64,000 bases of DNA from Promicromonospora sp. MEB111. GTDB taxonomy: Bacteria > Actinomycetota > Actinomycetes > Actinomycetales > Cellulomonadaceae. Each line of letters begins with the position of its first letter. Positions within the stretch are counted from its first letter, which is position 1. Below, piece by piece: positions 19,301 to 27,365 of this stretch. The stretch lies in the NCBI RefSeq assembly GCF_030209445.1, contig NZ_JARVSD010000002.1, forward strand, positions 1 to 64,000, written 5' to 3'. The notes beneath the pieces are model-generated. The model saw nothing but the letters and a program-made list of their open reading frames with translations. It was not told where the DNA came from and searched no databases. The position numbers and the translations under genes are program-made.

Positions 19301-19775
19301 CGGCGGCGTCCGAGCCGGGGGCGTCGGCGGCCGCTGCGGCGTCGGTCGCCGCGGCGGTCTGGACGATCACGGGCAGCGAGTCGCGCGAGGCGTCGTCGTA
19401 CCCGGCCTCGACCAGGCCGGTCACGTCGAACAGCGCCCGGTCCAGGCGGCCGGGCACCAGCCGCGCCACGTCGCGCGGGATCACGTAGAGGTGGTCCCCC
19501 TCGCGCTGCTGGAAGAACGCCATGTGCTCCCGGCCGGGGCCGGGCCGCACCGTCACGGTCTCCACGTCCGGCGAGCCGTCGGCCGTGGTCTCCACGGAGA
19601 CGACGTCGCCCGTCAGCAGCGTCACCGTCGCGGTGCGCCCCGGCTCCGCGGCCGTGGGCCGCTCCTGGGTGTCGTGCGGTGCCGGTGTGTCCCGCGGTAC
19701 GGCCGCGGTCGCCCACGTCCCCCCGCCCAGCGCGATCGCCAGAGCGACCGCCGCTGCACTTGCTCTCTTGCGCAT
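16356..19775 (-). CDS. Large secreted S8 subtilisin-like protease
   Basis: A 1139-aa secreted protease of the type common in Streptomyces and relatives. A signal peptide (RKRASAAAVALAIALGGG) is followed by a propeptide-like region beginning ATVTLLTGDVVSV. The S8 domain has Asp264 (AVLDSGID), His296 (DGHGTHVAS), Asn392 (AAGNDG) and Ser472 (LSGTSMATPHVAG). About 600 residues of beta-rich, Ig-like C-terminal domains follow. The ATG at 19775 was chosen because GGGAG lies upstream and a signal peptide follows directly. A longer reading to 19946 adds a non-signal-like extension. It converges with the other subtilase on a shared terminator. Confidence 0.92.
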   Translation of the reverse strand: MRKRASAAAVALAIALGGGTWATAAVPRDTPAPHDTQERPTAAEPGRTATVTLLTGDVVSVETTADGSPDVETVTVRPGPGREHMAFFQQREGDHLYVIPRDVARLVPGRLDRALFDVTGLVEAGYDDASRDSLPVIVQTAAATDAAAAADAPGSDAAARAAAPAEQDWATSGITPDRDLESVGAVADELPRARAAKLLDALAPVAEPGAERRTRQAADPDAVGYVWLDQPVRASDADSMPQIGAPEAWDAGFTGEGVTVAVLDSGIDATHPDLDEVVVGSRDFTGKGDVTDGDGHGTHVASILAGSGEGSGGVNQGVAPDADLLVGKVLDDDGNGELSGVIAGMEWAAAEGADVVNLSLGSLFFDVPSPDAVAVDELSARFGTLFVVAAGNDGDFGYGTVGSPGIAASALTVGAVDDDDAVTWYSSRGGVDPGLLKPEVVAPGDGIVAARATGTTAGDVVDDLHVALSGTSMATPHVAGAAAVLKQARPELDGQALKSALTGSAEPTGADVWSEGAGRITVPGAIAQEVTASPASLSLGTFTWPHDGESAAGTLTYANAGPDDVTLTLTSDVTDASGGAVPDAVTLSADSVVVPAGGTAEVDVTTTDGPGVIGAIGGNVVATGPDGTEVRTPVGWAKEREYVDLTVRAVDRDGEPVSADTWGAAIRLDADNGEPYATNLFFRDGVAKARVIPGIYSPVAFIETLDDDGAVTDALFLGSGEVDATADAEVLLDGTTAREVTTSTQRPADLASLGLSLETEDSLEWVSASINVKYGPETDLALTPVPAATHGDYDTIVQATLLPPTTGDGAAPYRYDLAHHSEGVEVPALRGDRRTTVAVDTTYGASVGDTHLAERMYWEPGTIIAGGLVEPVPVGTRRTEYLTALPGRWYLRSEIQEDGVGVVLAEAETHVWSEPGRVRQGLAAGALAPAVSRITPVEHWDDRLSLAPTDRADDDGGVLWGSDVALRLRVWQDGELVDDVPDPYSFPTVPEGGADYRMLLESTPDDPAYRLATSVSGEWTFHARSDVEANAHPPLLDTAWDVRGLDPSGSAPGTTRVRVTAAHQDGAYDTSAVEDVRLWWSADDGATWHQAKAVRAGEGVYDAAVRAPAGTEHVSLKVEARDAADASVKKTVIRAYAVD

Positions 19776-19950
19776 CGGGTTCTCCCGTCCGAGTCGAGCA
19801 CGCCGCCTGTGCGGCGCCACGTATCCCAGACGCACGTGAACCGTGCGGAGGTTGTGTGACCAGCGAAAATACCCAGAACGGACTTCTCCGACGGGCGAGT
19901 CCGCGGCTGGTCCCGCGGTTCGCGGGCGGGCCGTTACGGGCCGCACCGAG

Positions 19951-20020
19951 TCTCCTTCGAGGCCCGGGTTTCTTCGCTTTGAGGCGCCTCAAAGCGAAGA
20001 AACCCGGGCCTCGAAGGAGA
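19951..20020. terminator. 70-bp perfect palindrome
   Basis: Two 35-bp arms are exact inverse complements with no loop (centre between 19985 and 19986, GAGGC|GCCTC). It lies downstream of the leftward YhgE gene and upstream of the protease gene start. It may terminate YhgE transcription. A degenerate relative with the same CGAGGCCCGGG and CTTTG blocks occurs at 30676-30751, so this is a dispersed element and not a one-off terminator. Confidence 0.8.
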
Positions 20021-20050
20021 TGGCGAGACGGGCGACGGCGCCCACGCCCG

Positions 20051-22288
20051 TTACCCGGCCGCCGTCGCCGGCCGCGCCTCCGGGGCGTCCAGCCGCAGCC
20101 GGCGCGGCGACACGTACCGGCGACGGTCGGTCACCACGATCGTGGCCAGCAGCCCCACGACCAACCACGCGACCAGCTCCGCGACACCGCCGGCGAGGCC
20201 CGCGCTGTCGGTCGTCACGGCTCGCAGCGCGATGATCGCGCCGTGCGTCGGCAGCACGTCCGCGAGCGCGTACAACGGGCCGGGCAGCGTGGTCACCACG
20301 CCCGTCGCCACGGTCAGGACGGCGACCGCGAGCGACGCCAGCCGCCCCGCCGGCCCGAAGATCGCGGCCAGCGCCTGGTTGAGCACCACGAACGTGGCCG
20401 CCGAGAGCAGCGCGACCAGCACGAAGCCCACCGCCGCCGACAGGTGCAGCCGCAGCACCGGGATCGCGACGGCCGAGATGACCAGCGCGGCGCTCGCCGC
20501 CGCGATCGACCCCGGCACCGCGGCCCGCAGCGTGAGCCTCCACGTCGGCTCCCGCGACGTCAGGATCCCGGCCGGCAGCGGGCGCGTCGCCAGGTACGTC
20601 ACCAGCGCGAGAGCCCACAGCGCCAGCGCGGAGAACAGCGCGATCGACAGCACGCCGAACGGCGCGGAGGTGGTGGTCGACGTCGTCGGGTCGGACGCCA
20701 CGGCCGACAGGTGGTCCTGCTCGTCATCCGTGTACGTGGGCACCTGCCCGACGGCGTCCGACAGCCCCGAGGCGAGCTGGCGCGCGCCGTCGTCCGCGTC
20801 GTGGGCACCGCTCGCGACCTGGTCCGCGCCCGGCACCAGGTCGTCCGCGCCCGTGGCCAGCCCGCTCGCGCCGACGGCGACCTGCTGCGCCGCCGCGTTC
20901 GTCTGCGCCACACCGGCGTCGAGGTCCGCCGCCCCCACGGCGAGCTGCCCCGCGGCGGAGTCGACCTGCCCGGCGCCCGACGCGACGCCCTGCGCCCCCG
21001 CGTTCAGGTCGTCCGCGGCGCTCGCCGCCGAGGCGATCCCAGCCGCCAGCTCGGCGGACCGCGTGGCCAGCTCCGCGTTGCCCCGGGCCACCTGCCGCGA
21101 GCCGGTGCGCAGCGCCTGCACCGCGTCGCGCGCGGACACGACGTCGGCGCGCACCCGGGCCCTGCCGTCCTCGATCCGCTGTGCGGCGGAGTCGGCCCGG
21201 CCGGCCGCGCGCTCCAGGGCCTGGCAGAAGTCGCGGTCGGCCACCACGCTCGTGCCGCACCGCTCCGCGAGCCGGTCCAGCTCGGCGACGACGTCCCGCG
21301 TGTCGGGGAGCCGGTCCAGGCCGTCGATCGCCCGGTCGGCCACCGGGACCACCCGGTCCGCGAGCCGCTTGTTGCCGTCGGCGACCCGGTCGGCGCCGTC
21401 GGCCAGCTCCTGGGCGGCCGCGGGGAGCCGTGCCGCACGCTGCGCGGCGTCGTCCAGGCCGGAGGACAGCGCGGCCGTGCCGTCGGCGACCTGCCCGGCC
21501 CCCGCGGCGAGGTCGCCGGTGGCGCCGGCCAGCACGGACGCACCCGAGGCGAGCCCCGCCGCCCCGGCCGCGAGCGGGCCGGTACCGGCGGCGAGCGCCC
21601 CGGCGCCCCCGGACAGCTCGTCGGCGCCGTCGGCGACCTGGTCCACGCCGCCGGACAGGTCGTCGGCGCCGTCGCTGAGCTGGGCGGTGCCGTCGGCGAG
21701 CTGCCCGGCACTGTCCGAGGCGTCGCCGAGCTGCTGGTGCAGCGTCGTGAAGCTGCCGTAGATGGTGCCGAGGTACGACTCCACGATCGTCTGGTTCAGG
21801 GCGTCCTGGGTGTCGTCGGCCACGCCGCCGGCCAGGTACGGGTCCGCCACCCCGGCGGCCGTGGTGGTCTGCACGTCCAGGCCGGCCTGGACGGCGTCCA
21901 TCGGGTCGTCCGCGGTCGCGGCCGACATGCCCTGGGCGGAGAAGTCCTTCGGGATGGTGACGACGGCGGCGTAGGTGCCGCTGTCGAGCCCGTCGCGCGC
22001 GTCGGAGGCGTCGGTGAGCACCCAGGCGTACGCGGAGTCGTCGTCGTGGGTCAGGTTCCCGGCGAGCGTGCGGCCGAGCGGGATCTGCTGCCCGTTCACC
22101 TCGACGGGCTCGTCGTTGTTCACGACGGCGGCCCGGGCGGTCTGGTGGTCGGTGCCCGGGGACCAGAAGGCCCAGGTGAGCAGGCCCATGACGAGCAGCG
22201 GCACGGCCACGAGGGCGGTCCAGGTGCGCCAGGTCAGGGGCCGGGTCGTCAGGGAGCGGGCGGAGGCGGCGAACGACATGGTCATCAC
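20051..22288 (-). CDS. YhgE/Pip family membrane protein
   Basis: A 745-aa membrane protein with one N-terminal transmembrane helix and about five C-terminal helices. They flank a long exported region of Ala/Gly/Asp-rich helical repeats (units like LADGTAQLSDGADDLSGG). This architecture is the YhgE/Pip family, related to ABC-2 permeases and often found beside MMPL transporters and ESX-like secretion. The GTG start at 22288 overlaps the TGA of the MMPL gene (GTGA), with AGAGG upstream, so the two are translated together. The function is export- or envelope-related in the family. The substrate here is unknown. Confidence 0.9.
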   Translation of the reverse strand: MMTMSFAASARSLTTRPLTWRTWTALVAVPLLVMGLLTWAFWSPGTDHQTARAAVVNNDEPVEVNGQQIPLGRTLAGNLTHDDDSAYAWVLTDASDARDGLDSGTYAAVVTIPKDFSAQGMSAATADDPMDAVQAGLDVQTTTAAGVADPYLAGGVADDTQDALNQTIVESYLGTIYGSFTTLHQQLGDASDSAGQLADGTAQLSDGADDLSGGVDQVADGADELSGGAGALAAGTGPLAAGAAGLASGASVLAGATGDLAAGAGQVADGTAALSSGLDDAAQRAARLPAAAQELADGADRVADGNKRLADRVVPVADRAIDGLDRLPDTRDVVAELDRLAERCGTSVVADRDFCQALERAAGRADSAAQRIEDGRARVRADVVSARDAVQALRTGSRQVARGNAELATRSAELAAGIASAASAADDLNAGAQGVASGAGQVDSAAGQLAVGAADLDAGVAQTNAAAQQVAVGASGLATGADDLVPGADQVASGAHDADDGARQLASGLSDAVGQVPTYTDDEQDHLSAVASDPTTSTTTSAPFGVLSIALFSALALWALALVTYLATRPLPAGILTSREPTWRLTLRAAVPGSIAAASAALVISAVAIPVLRLHLSAAVGFVLVALLSAATFVVLNQALAAIFGPAGRLASLAVAVLTVATGVVTTLPGPLYALADVLPTHGAIIALRAVTTDSAGLAGGVAELVAWLVVGLLATIVVTDRRRYVSPRRLRLDAPEARPATAAG

Positions 22289-25020
22289 AGGACCTCTGCG
22301 GGTCGGCGGGTCATCGCGTAGAGCTGGGTGGCCTCCAGCGGGAGCAGGTCGACCACCCGGTCGGGGTCCTGGCAGGCCAGGACGAACGTGGCGGGCGATC
22401 CGCCGGAGGTCACGCGGAAGCCGAGCTGGTCACGCAGGCGGGCGCGGGCCTCGGAGCGGAGCACCAGGTCGGCGTCGTCGACCAGGATCAGCTCGATGTC
22501 GCGCGCCAGCGCCTCCGTGACCCGGCCCGCGGGGTCCCGGTCGCCGCGGCCGTCGACGACGGCGACCTTCGGCCGCAGGGCGTGCACGTGCTGCGGCAGC
22601 ACCTGTCCCAGCACCTTCAGGTCGCCGCGATGCCTGGTCACCCGCCCCGCGAGCGAGAGCAGCAGCGCCGACTTGCCCACCGCGCCGGACCCGTGCAGCA
22701 CCAGCACCTCGCCCCGGGGCACGTGCAGCTCGACGTCGCGGTAGACCGGGCGGCCGCGGTCGTCGTCCAGGCTGAGGGCCCGCGCGCTGATCACCTCGTC
22801 GCTGTCCGGCGCGGGCCAGTCCGCCAGCCGCAGCTCGTGCAGCAGCCCGTCACCCTCGGCGTCGAACACCGGCAGCCGGCGGTCGAGCGCGGGCGGCAGG
22901 CCCCAGGCCCGGTCGCCGAGCAGCGCGAGCACGGCGGGCACGAACGTCATCCGGACCACGAACGCGTCGATGAAGACGCCCACGGCCAGGGCGAACGCGA
23001 TCGGCTTGATGGTCGCGCTGCCGTCCGGCACGAACGCCGCGAAGACGCCGAACATGATGAGCGCCGCCGCGACGACCACCCGGGAGGCCGAGACGAAGCC
23101 CTCCTCGATCGCCTCCTGCGCGCCGCCGTGGTGGGCGTAGTGCTCACGGATCCGCGAGACCAGGAAGACCTCGTAGTCCATCGCAAGGCCGAACAGCACG
23201 CCCATCAGGATGATCGGCAGAAAGCTGATGACGCTCCCGACGTGCGCGACGTCGAGCAGGGCGGCGCCGTGCCCCTCCTGGAACACGAGCGACGTGAGGC
23301 CGAACGCCGCCCCGATCGAGAGCAGGTAGCCCACGGTCGCCTTGACCGGCACCCAGACCGAGCGGAACACCATGGCCAGCAGCACGAGCGAGAGCCCGGC
23401 CACGAGCAGGCCGAACGGGACCAGCGCGGCGCCCAGCCGGGCGGACACGTCGATGCCGACGGCGGTCAGGCCCGTGACGGCCGTCTGGGTGTCGTGCTCG
23501 GCGAGCCAGTGCGGCTCCTGGTCCCGGATCCGCTCCACCAGCGCGTCGGTGCGGGCGTCGTCCGGCGCCGTGGTGGGGACCACCGAGATAATGCCCGTGT
23601 CGCCCTTCTCGTTGGGCGTGGCCAGGGGCACCGCAGCGACGCCGGGGAGGTCGCGGATCTCGTCCGCGAGGTCGTCGACCAGTCCCGACGGGTCGGTGGA
23701 CTGGATGACGTCCGCCGTCACCAGGAGCGGCCCGTTGTAGCCGGCGCCGAAGTGCTCCGCCACCACGTCATAGGTCTCGCGCGCCGGCGACCCGGGCTCC
23801 TGGCTGCCGTTGTCCGGCAGCGCGAGGCGCAGGTTCGCCGCGGGCACGGCCAGGGCGCCGAGCCCGAGCACCACGACGGCGATGGTGACGATCGGCCTGC
23901 GCGTGACGAAGCGGACCCACGGCCGGGCGACCCGAGGCTTGCGGAGCCGGGGGCGGCGACGGCGTCCGGAGCGCTCTCCTCCTGCCTGGGCCCGGGCCTT
24001 GGGCACCAGCCGGCGTCCGGCGAACGCCAGCAGCGCCGGCACGAGCGTCACCGCCACGCAGACCGCGACGGCCACGCCCAGCGCCGCCGCGACGCCCATG
24101 GTCGTCAGGAACGGGATGCGCGCCACGGACAGGCCGAGCAGCGCGATCAGCACCGTCAGCCCGGCGAAGAGCACCGCGGAGCCCGCCGTCGCGGTGGCCC
24201 GGGCGATCGACTCCTCGACCGACAGGCCCTCGGCGAGCTGGTCGCGGTGCCGGGACAGCAGGAAGAGCGCGTAGTCGATGCCCACCGCCAGGCCGATCAT
24301 CACCGCGAGCATGGGCGCGGTCGAGGAGACCGGAACGAAGAGGGTTCCCAGGTAGACCAGGGCCACGGACACACCCACGCCCACCACCGCCGTCACGAGC
24401 GGCATCACCGCCGCGACGATCGTCCGGAACATCAGCAGCAGCACCACGAGCGCGATGAGCAGCCCCACGGCCTCCGTGGAGCTCAGCCCCGGCACCCGGT
24501 CCGCGAACGCGTCCCCGCCCGTGTAGACCCGGGCGCCGCTCCCGACCTCACCCGCGAGATCATCCGCGATCCCGCTCAGGTCCGTCAGCGTGCTGTCGTG
24601 GACATCGGTCGAGACCACGCTGAGCTGCACCCCGATGTTCGCCGCCAGGCCGTCGTCGGACACCGCGTCGTTGACGTCCGGGTCGAACGGGTCGGAGGCC
24701 AGCTCCACCTGCGCCACGTCCCCGATCCGGTCCACGGCGTCCGACACCGCCTGCCGCGTCGCGGCGGTATCGACCTGCTGCCCCTCCGGAACCAGCAGCA
24801 CGAGCTGCGCAGAGGTGCCGCTGACCTGCGGAAAGACATTGTCGAGGTGGTCCATCGCGTCCTGCGACTCCGACCCCGGGATCGCGAAGGTGTCGTCCGT
24901 ACCCTTGTTCAGGAGGGCGCTCGCGGTGCCGCACACGATGAGCACCAGGAGCCACGCGAGGACGACCAGGCCGCGGTACCGGGCCACCGCACGCCCGAGC
25001 CGATAGAGGAATGACGACAC
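22285..25020 (-). CDS. MMPL/RND transporter fused to a C-terminal P-loop domain
   Basis: A 911-aa protein. Residues 1 to about 715 are a standard MMPL exporter: twelve transmembrane helices in two halves, each with a large extracellular loop. From about 725 a cytosolic domain resembling an ABC ATPase follows, with Walker A GSGAVGKS (Lys783) and Walker B LILVDDAD (Asp848, Asp849). The ABC signature LSGGQ is not visible. MMPL proteins normally run on the proton gradient and end near 700-750 residues, so the fusion is unusual. The GTG at 25020 was chosen for the GGGAGGT five bases upstream. It is co-transcribed with YhgE by GTGA overlap. Confidence 0.88.
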   Translation of the reverse strand: MSSFLYRLGRAVARYRGLVVLAWLLVLIVCGTASALLNKGTDDTFAIPGSESQDAMDHLDNVFPQVSGTSAQLVLLVPEGQQVDTAATRQAVSDAVDRIGDVAQVELASDPFDPDVNDAVSDDGLAANIGVQLSVVSTDVHDSTLTDLSGIADDLAGEVGSGARVYTGGDAFADRVPGLSSTEAVGLLIALVVLLLMFRTIVAAVMPLVTAVVGVGVSVALVYLGTLFVPVSSTAPMLAVMIGLAVGIDYALFLLSRHRDQLAEGLSVEESIARATATAGSAVLFAGLTVLIALLGLSVARIPFLTTMGVAAALGVAVAVCVAVTLVPALLAFAGRRLVPKARAQAGGERSGRRRRPRLRKPRVARPWVRFVTRRPIVTIAVVVLGLGALAVPAANLRLALPDNGSQEPGSPARETYDVVAEHFGAGYNGPLLVTADVIQSTDPSGLVDDLADEIRDLPGVAAVPLATPNEKGDTGIISVVPTTAPDDARTDALVERIRDQEPHWLAEHDTQTAVTGLTAVGIDVSARLGAALVPFGLLVAGLSLVLLAMVFRSVWVPVKATVGYLLSIGAAFGLTSLVFQEGHGAALLDVAHVGSVISFLPIILMGVLFGLAMDYEVFLVSRIREHYAHHGGAQEAIEEGFVSASRVVVAAALIMFGVFAAFVPDGSATIKPIAFALAVGVFIDAFVVRMTFVPAVLALLGDRAWGLPPALDRRLPVFDAEGDGLLHELRLADWPAPDSDEVISARALSLDDDRGRPVYRDVELHVPRGEVLVLHGSGAVGKSALLLSLAGRVTRHRGDLKVLGQVLPQHVHALRPKVAVVDGRGDRDPAGRVTEALARDIELILVDDADLVLRSEARARLRDQLGFRVTSGGSPATFVLACQDPDRVVDLLPLEATQLYAMTRRPAEVL

Positions 25021-25125
25021 GACGCACCTCCCGTGCGCCGAGACGGCGCCCTTCCATACTGGCTGCGCCGGGCACGGTCGACATGTCGAACGCCCGGGCG
25101 ACGACCTGCCCCGTACCCTGACCCG

Positions 25126-25728
25126 ATGATCCGAGTGCTGCTCGCCGACGACGAGGGGATGATCCGGTCCGCCCTGGCCGCGCTGCTCCGGCTGGAAGCG
25201 GACATCGAGGTCGTGGCCGAGTGCGCCGACGGCGCGGAGGCGGTCGCCGAGGCGGAGCGGCTGCGGCCCGACGTCTGCCTGCTGGACCTCGAGATGCCGC
25301 ACCTGGACGGCGTGGAGGTGGCCCAGCGGCTGAACCGCACGCTGCCCACGCGCTGCGTGATCGTCACCCGGCACGCCCGGCCCGGCGTCCTGCGGCGCGC
25401 GCTGGCCTCGGGCGCCGTCGGCTTCCTGCCCAAGTCGCGCCCCGCCGACGAGGTCGCGGCCGTCATCCGCCGCGTCGCGGCGGGCGGCCGGTACGTGGAC
25501 CCGGAGGTCGCGGCCGACGCGCTGCGCGACGAGCGGTCGCCGCTGACCGACCGTGAGCTGGACGTGCTGCGCGCCGGCCGGCACGGCGAGACGACGCGGC
25601 AGATCGCGCGCACCCTGTCGCTCGCCCCGGGCACGGTCCGCAACCACGTCTCCGCCGTGCTGGGCAAGCTCGCCGTCGACACCCGTCAGCAGGCGGTGCT
25701 GGTGGCGGAGGAGCGCGGCTGGATCTGA
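25126..25728 (+). CDS. NarL/FixJ family response regulator (orphan)
   Basis: A 200-aa two-domain response regulator. The receiver has the acidic pair DDE at 10-12, phospho-acceptor Asp54 in LLDLEMPHLDG, and a conserved Lys in FLPKS. A linker leads to a LuxR-type helix-turn-helix (LTDRELDVLRAGRHGETTRQ). No histidine kinase is adjacent. The ATG at 25126 lacks a ribosome site, and TACCCT lies 7 bases upstream, so a leaderless mRNA is likely. It is divergent from the MMPL/YhgE pair, which is its probable target. Confidence 0.92.
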   Translation: MIRVLLADDEGMIRSALAALLRLEADIEVVAECADGAEAVAEAERLRPDVCLLDLEMPHLDGVEVAQRLNRTLPTRCVIVTRHARPGVLRRALASGAVGFLPKSRPADEVAAVIRRVAAGGRYVDPEVAADALRDERSPLTDRELDVLRAGRHGETTRQIARTLSLAPGTVRNHVSAVLGKLAVDTRQQAVLVAEERGWI

Positions 25729-25756
25729 CCGGCCTTCGCGCCCCGGCGAGGCGGGC

Positions 25757-26641
25757 TCACTCGTACGGCTCGCCGAGCGGCACGGTGCCCGCAGCCTCCG
25801 CGACCTCGGCCGGCACCGTCCCGACCTCGACGAGCTCCTCGCGGCCGCCCCCTCCCGAGACCCCGAGCACGAGGACCGGCCCGACGCCGGGGGCGTAGAG
25901 CTTGTACTCGAGCACGTCGGGCTCGATGGTGATCGTGTCCTTGGTCAGCAGCGCGCGGTCGTAGTGCCCCGCCGGGACCTCGGCCTGCTCGTCCAGGCTG
26001 AGCACCTCGCCGTTGTCCTCGGCCTCGCCCCGGTAGAACTCCTGCCGGTACGCCATCCCGACGGCGGGATCGGCCGGCACGATCACGCCGGGAAGGGCGC
26101 CGTCGAGCCCCGCCTCGAACGAGCCCTCCGTGGTGGCGACCCGGCCGTCCTCGAACTCGGCCGTGTCCTCGCCGAGGTACCAGATCGTGCCGTCGGGGTC
26201 CTGCGCGTACCAGTCGAAGGTGTCCTCGACCACCTCGCCGCGCCGCGTCACGGTGTCCCGCACGACGCGCGCCGTGGCGCCGTCGGCGATCTCCTTGGTC
26301 TCGCTGGTGACCGTCACCACCACGCGCAGCTCCTGGCCCTCCTCGTCGGTCTCGCGGTAGACCCACTGCGTGCCGGGCTCCATGGGCCAGTACTCGTTGT
26401 CGATCTCGGTGGTGAGGTCGGCCGGGTCCAGGTCGGCCGGCTCGTCCGACTGCGGCAGCCCTGCGCCCGCCGGGGCGGACCGGGATCCCATCCCGCCGTG
26501 CGGCGGGCCGCCGTCGTGCCCGCGGTCGAACATGCCGCAGCCCGCCACCAGGACGACGACGCCGGTCGCCACCGACACCGTCAGGAGCCGGCGCGCGACG
26601 CCCGCCCCTCGGTCTTCTTCCCTACGCACCCGTACCCGCAT
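25757..26641 (-). CDS. Conserved lipoprotein of unknown function
   Basis: A 294-aa secreted lipoprotein. A basic start, hydrophobic stretch and lipobox VAGC target it to the outer membrane face. The mature part begins with a Gly/His/Pro-rich segment and then a beta-rich domain with the pattern NEYWPMEPGTQWVYRE, seen in many actinobacterial proteins of unknown function. The ATG at 26641 was chosen because GGGAG lies just upstream and the signal peptide follows. The neighbours (response regulator, MarR) do not suggest a role. Confidence 0.8.
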   Translation of the reverse strand: MRVRVRREEDRGAGVARRLLTVSVATGVVVLVAGCGMFDRGHDGGPPHGGMGSRSAPAGAGLPQSDEPADLDPADLTTEIDNEYWPMEPGTQWVYRETDEEGQELRVVVTVTSETKEIADGATARVVRDTVTRRGEVVEDTFDWYAQDPDGTIWYLGEDTAEFEDGRVATTEGSFEAGLDGALPGVIVPADPAVGMAYRQEFYRGEAEDNGEVLSLDEQAEVPAGHYDRALLTKDTITIEPDVLEYKLYAPGVGPVLVLGVSGGGGREELVEVGTVPAEVAEAAGTVPLGEPYE

Positions 26642-26726
26642 GGCACTCCCGCCCCCTCGCGACGTACCTGCCCGCTTCCCCCTCGACCATAGGCACACCG
26701 AGGCGCCAGCCGTGGTACTTTTTCGC

Positions 26727-26737
26727 TAGCCAGGCTA
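26727..26737. promoter_or_regulatory. Palindrome in the MarR gene promoter
   Basis: TAGCC-A-GGCTA is a perfect 11-bp palindrome about 40 bp upstream of the MarR start, in a locally AT-richer stretch. Autoregulation by MarR at such a site would be typical. This is inferred from position. Confidence 0.35.
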
Positions 26738-26777
26738 CCTTCAAGAGTGGCGAGTGATAGCAGGAAGGGGATCCTCC

Positions 26778-27329
26778 GTGGTTCCTGAACCCGAGCCGAC
26801 CCAGCCACCCGCTCCGTCCATGCTGGATCCCCGGGTGCTCGACCCGCAGGAGGAGATCGTGCAGCGTGCGGGCCTCGACGACCGCGACGTCGACCAGGTG
26901 GTCCGCGTGCTGGAGGGACTGCGTGACTGGCGGGAGACGGAGCGCCGGATGAGCGAGGCGTCGCGCCGCTACATGAAGCTCGGCGAGACCGACATGCGCA
27001 CCCTGCGGTTCGTCATCGCGGCCCAGCACCGCGGCGAGACCGCGACCCCGGGTGCGATCGCCGCGCACCTGGGCATCACGTCGGCGTCGACCACCAAGAT
27101 GCTCGACCGGCTGGCCGACGCCGGCCACGTGCGCCGGCTCCCCCACCCGACGGACCGCCGCAGCCTCGCGGTCGAGGTCACCGAGGAGACCCGGCGGATC
27201 GCCCTGCGCAGCGTCGGCCGCAGCCACGCCCACCGGTTCGAGGCGGTCGCCCGCCTCAAGCCGGAGGAGCGGGAGGTGGTCCTGCGGTTCCTCGACGACC
27301 TCGCGGGCACCGGGGAGCCCGCCGAGTAG
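26778..27329 (+). CDS. MarR family transcriptional regulator
   Basis: A 183-aa winged helix-turn-helix regulator with the MarR core at about residues 60-150: GAIAAHLGITSASTTKMLDR is the recognition region and HPTDRRSLAVEVT the wing. A Pro-rich N-terminal tail of about 20 residues is extra. The GTG at 26778 has AGGAAGGGGA six bases upstream, which decides the start. It lies 36 bp upstream of a nitronate monooxygenase on the same strand, which it may regulate. Confidence 0.9.
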   Translation: MVPEPEPTQPPAPSMLDPRVLDPQEEIVQRAGLDDRDVDQVVRVLEGLRDWRETERRMSEASRRYMKLGETDMRTLRFVIAAQHRGETATPGAIAAHLGITSASTTKMLDRLADAGHVRRLPHPTDRRSLAVEVTEETRRIALRSVGRSHAHRFEAVARLKPEEREVVLRFLDDLAGTGEPAE

Positions 27330-27365
27330 GGTGCCTCTCGCGGAACCGCCGAACGGAGCACGACT

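Noticed and set aside
16437-19859. A 1140-codon plus-strand frame opposite the second subtilisin
   Set aside because: Antisense shadow, no protein-like motifs.
19951-20020. Terminal inverted repeats of an insertion sequence
   Set aside because: The palindrome has no interior, and no transposase lies between it and its relative at 30.7 kb.
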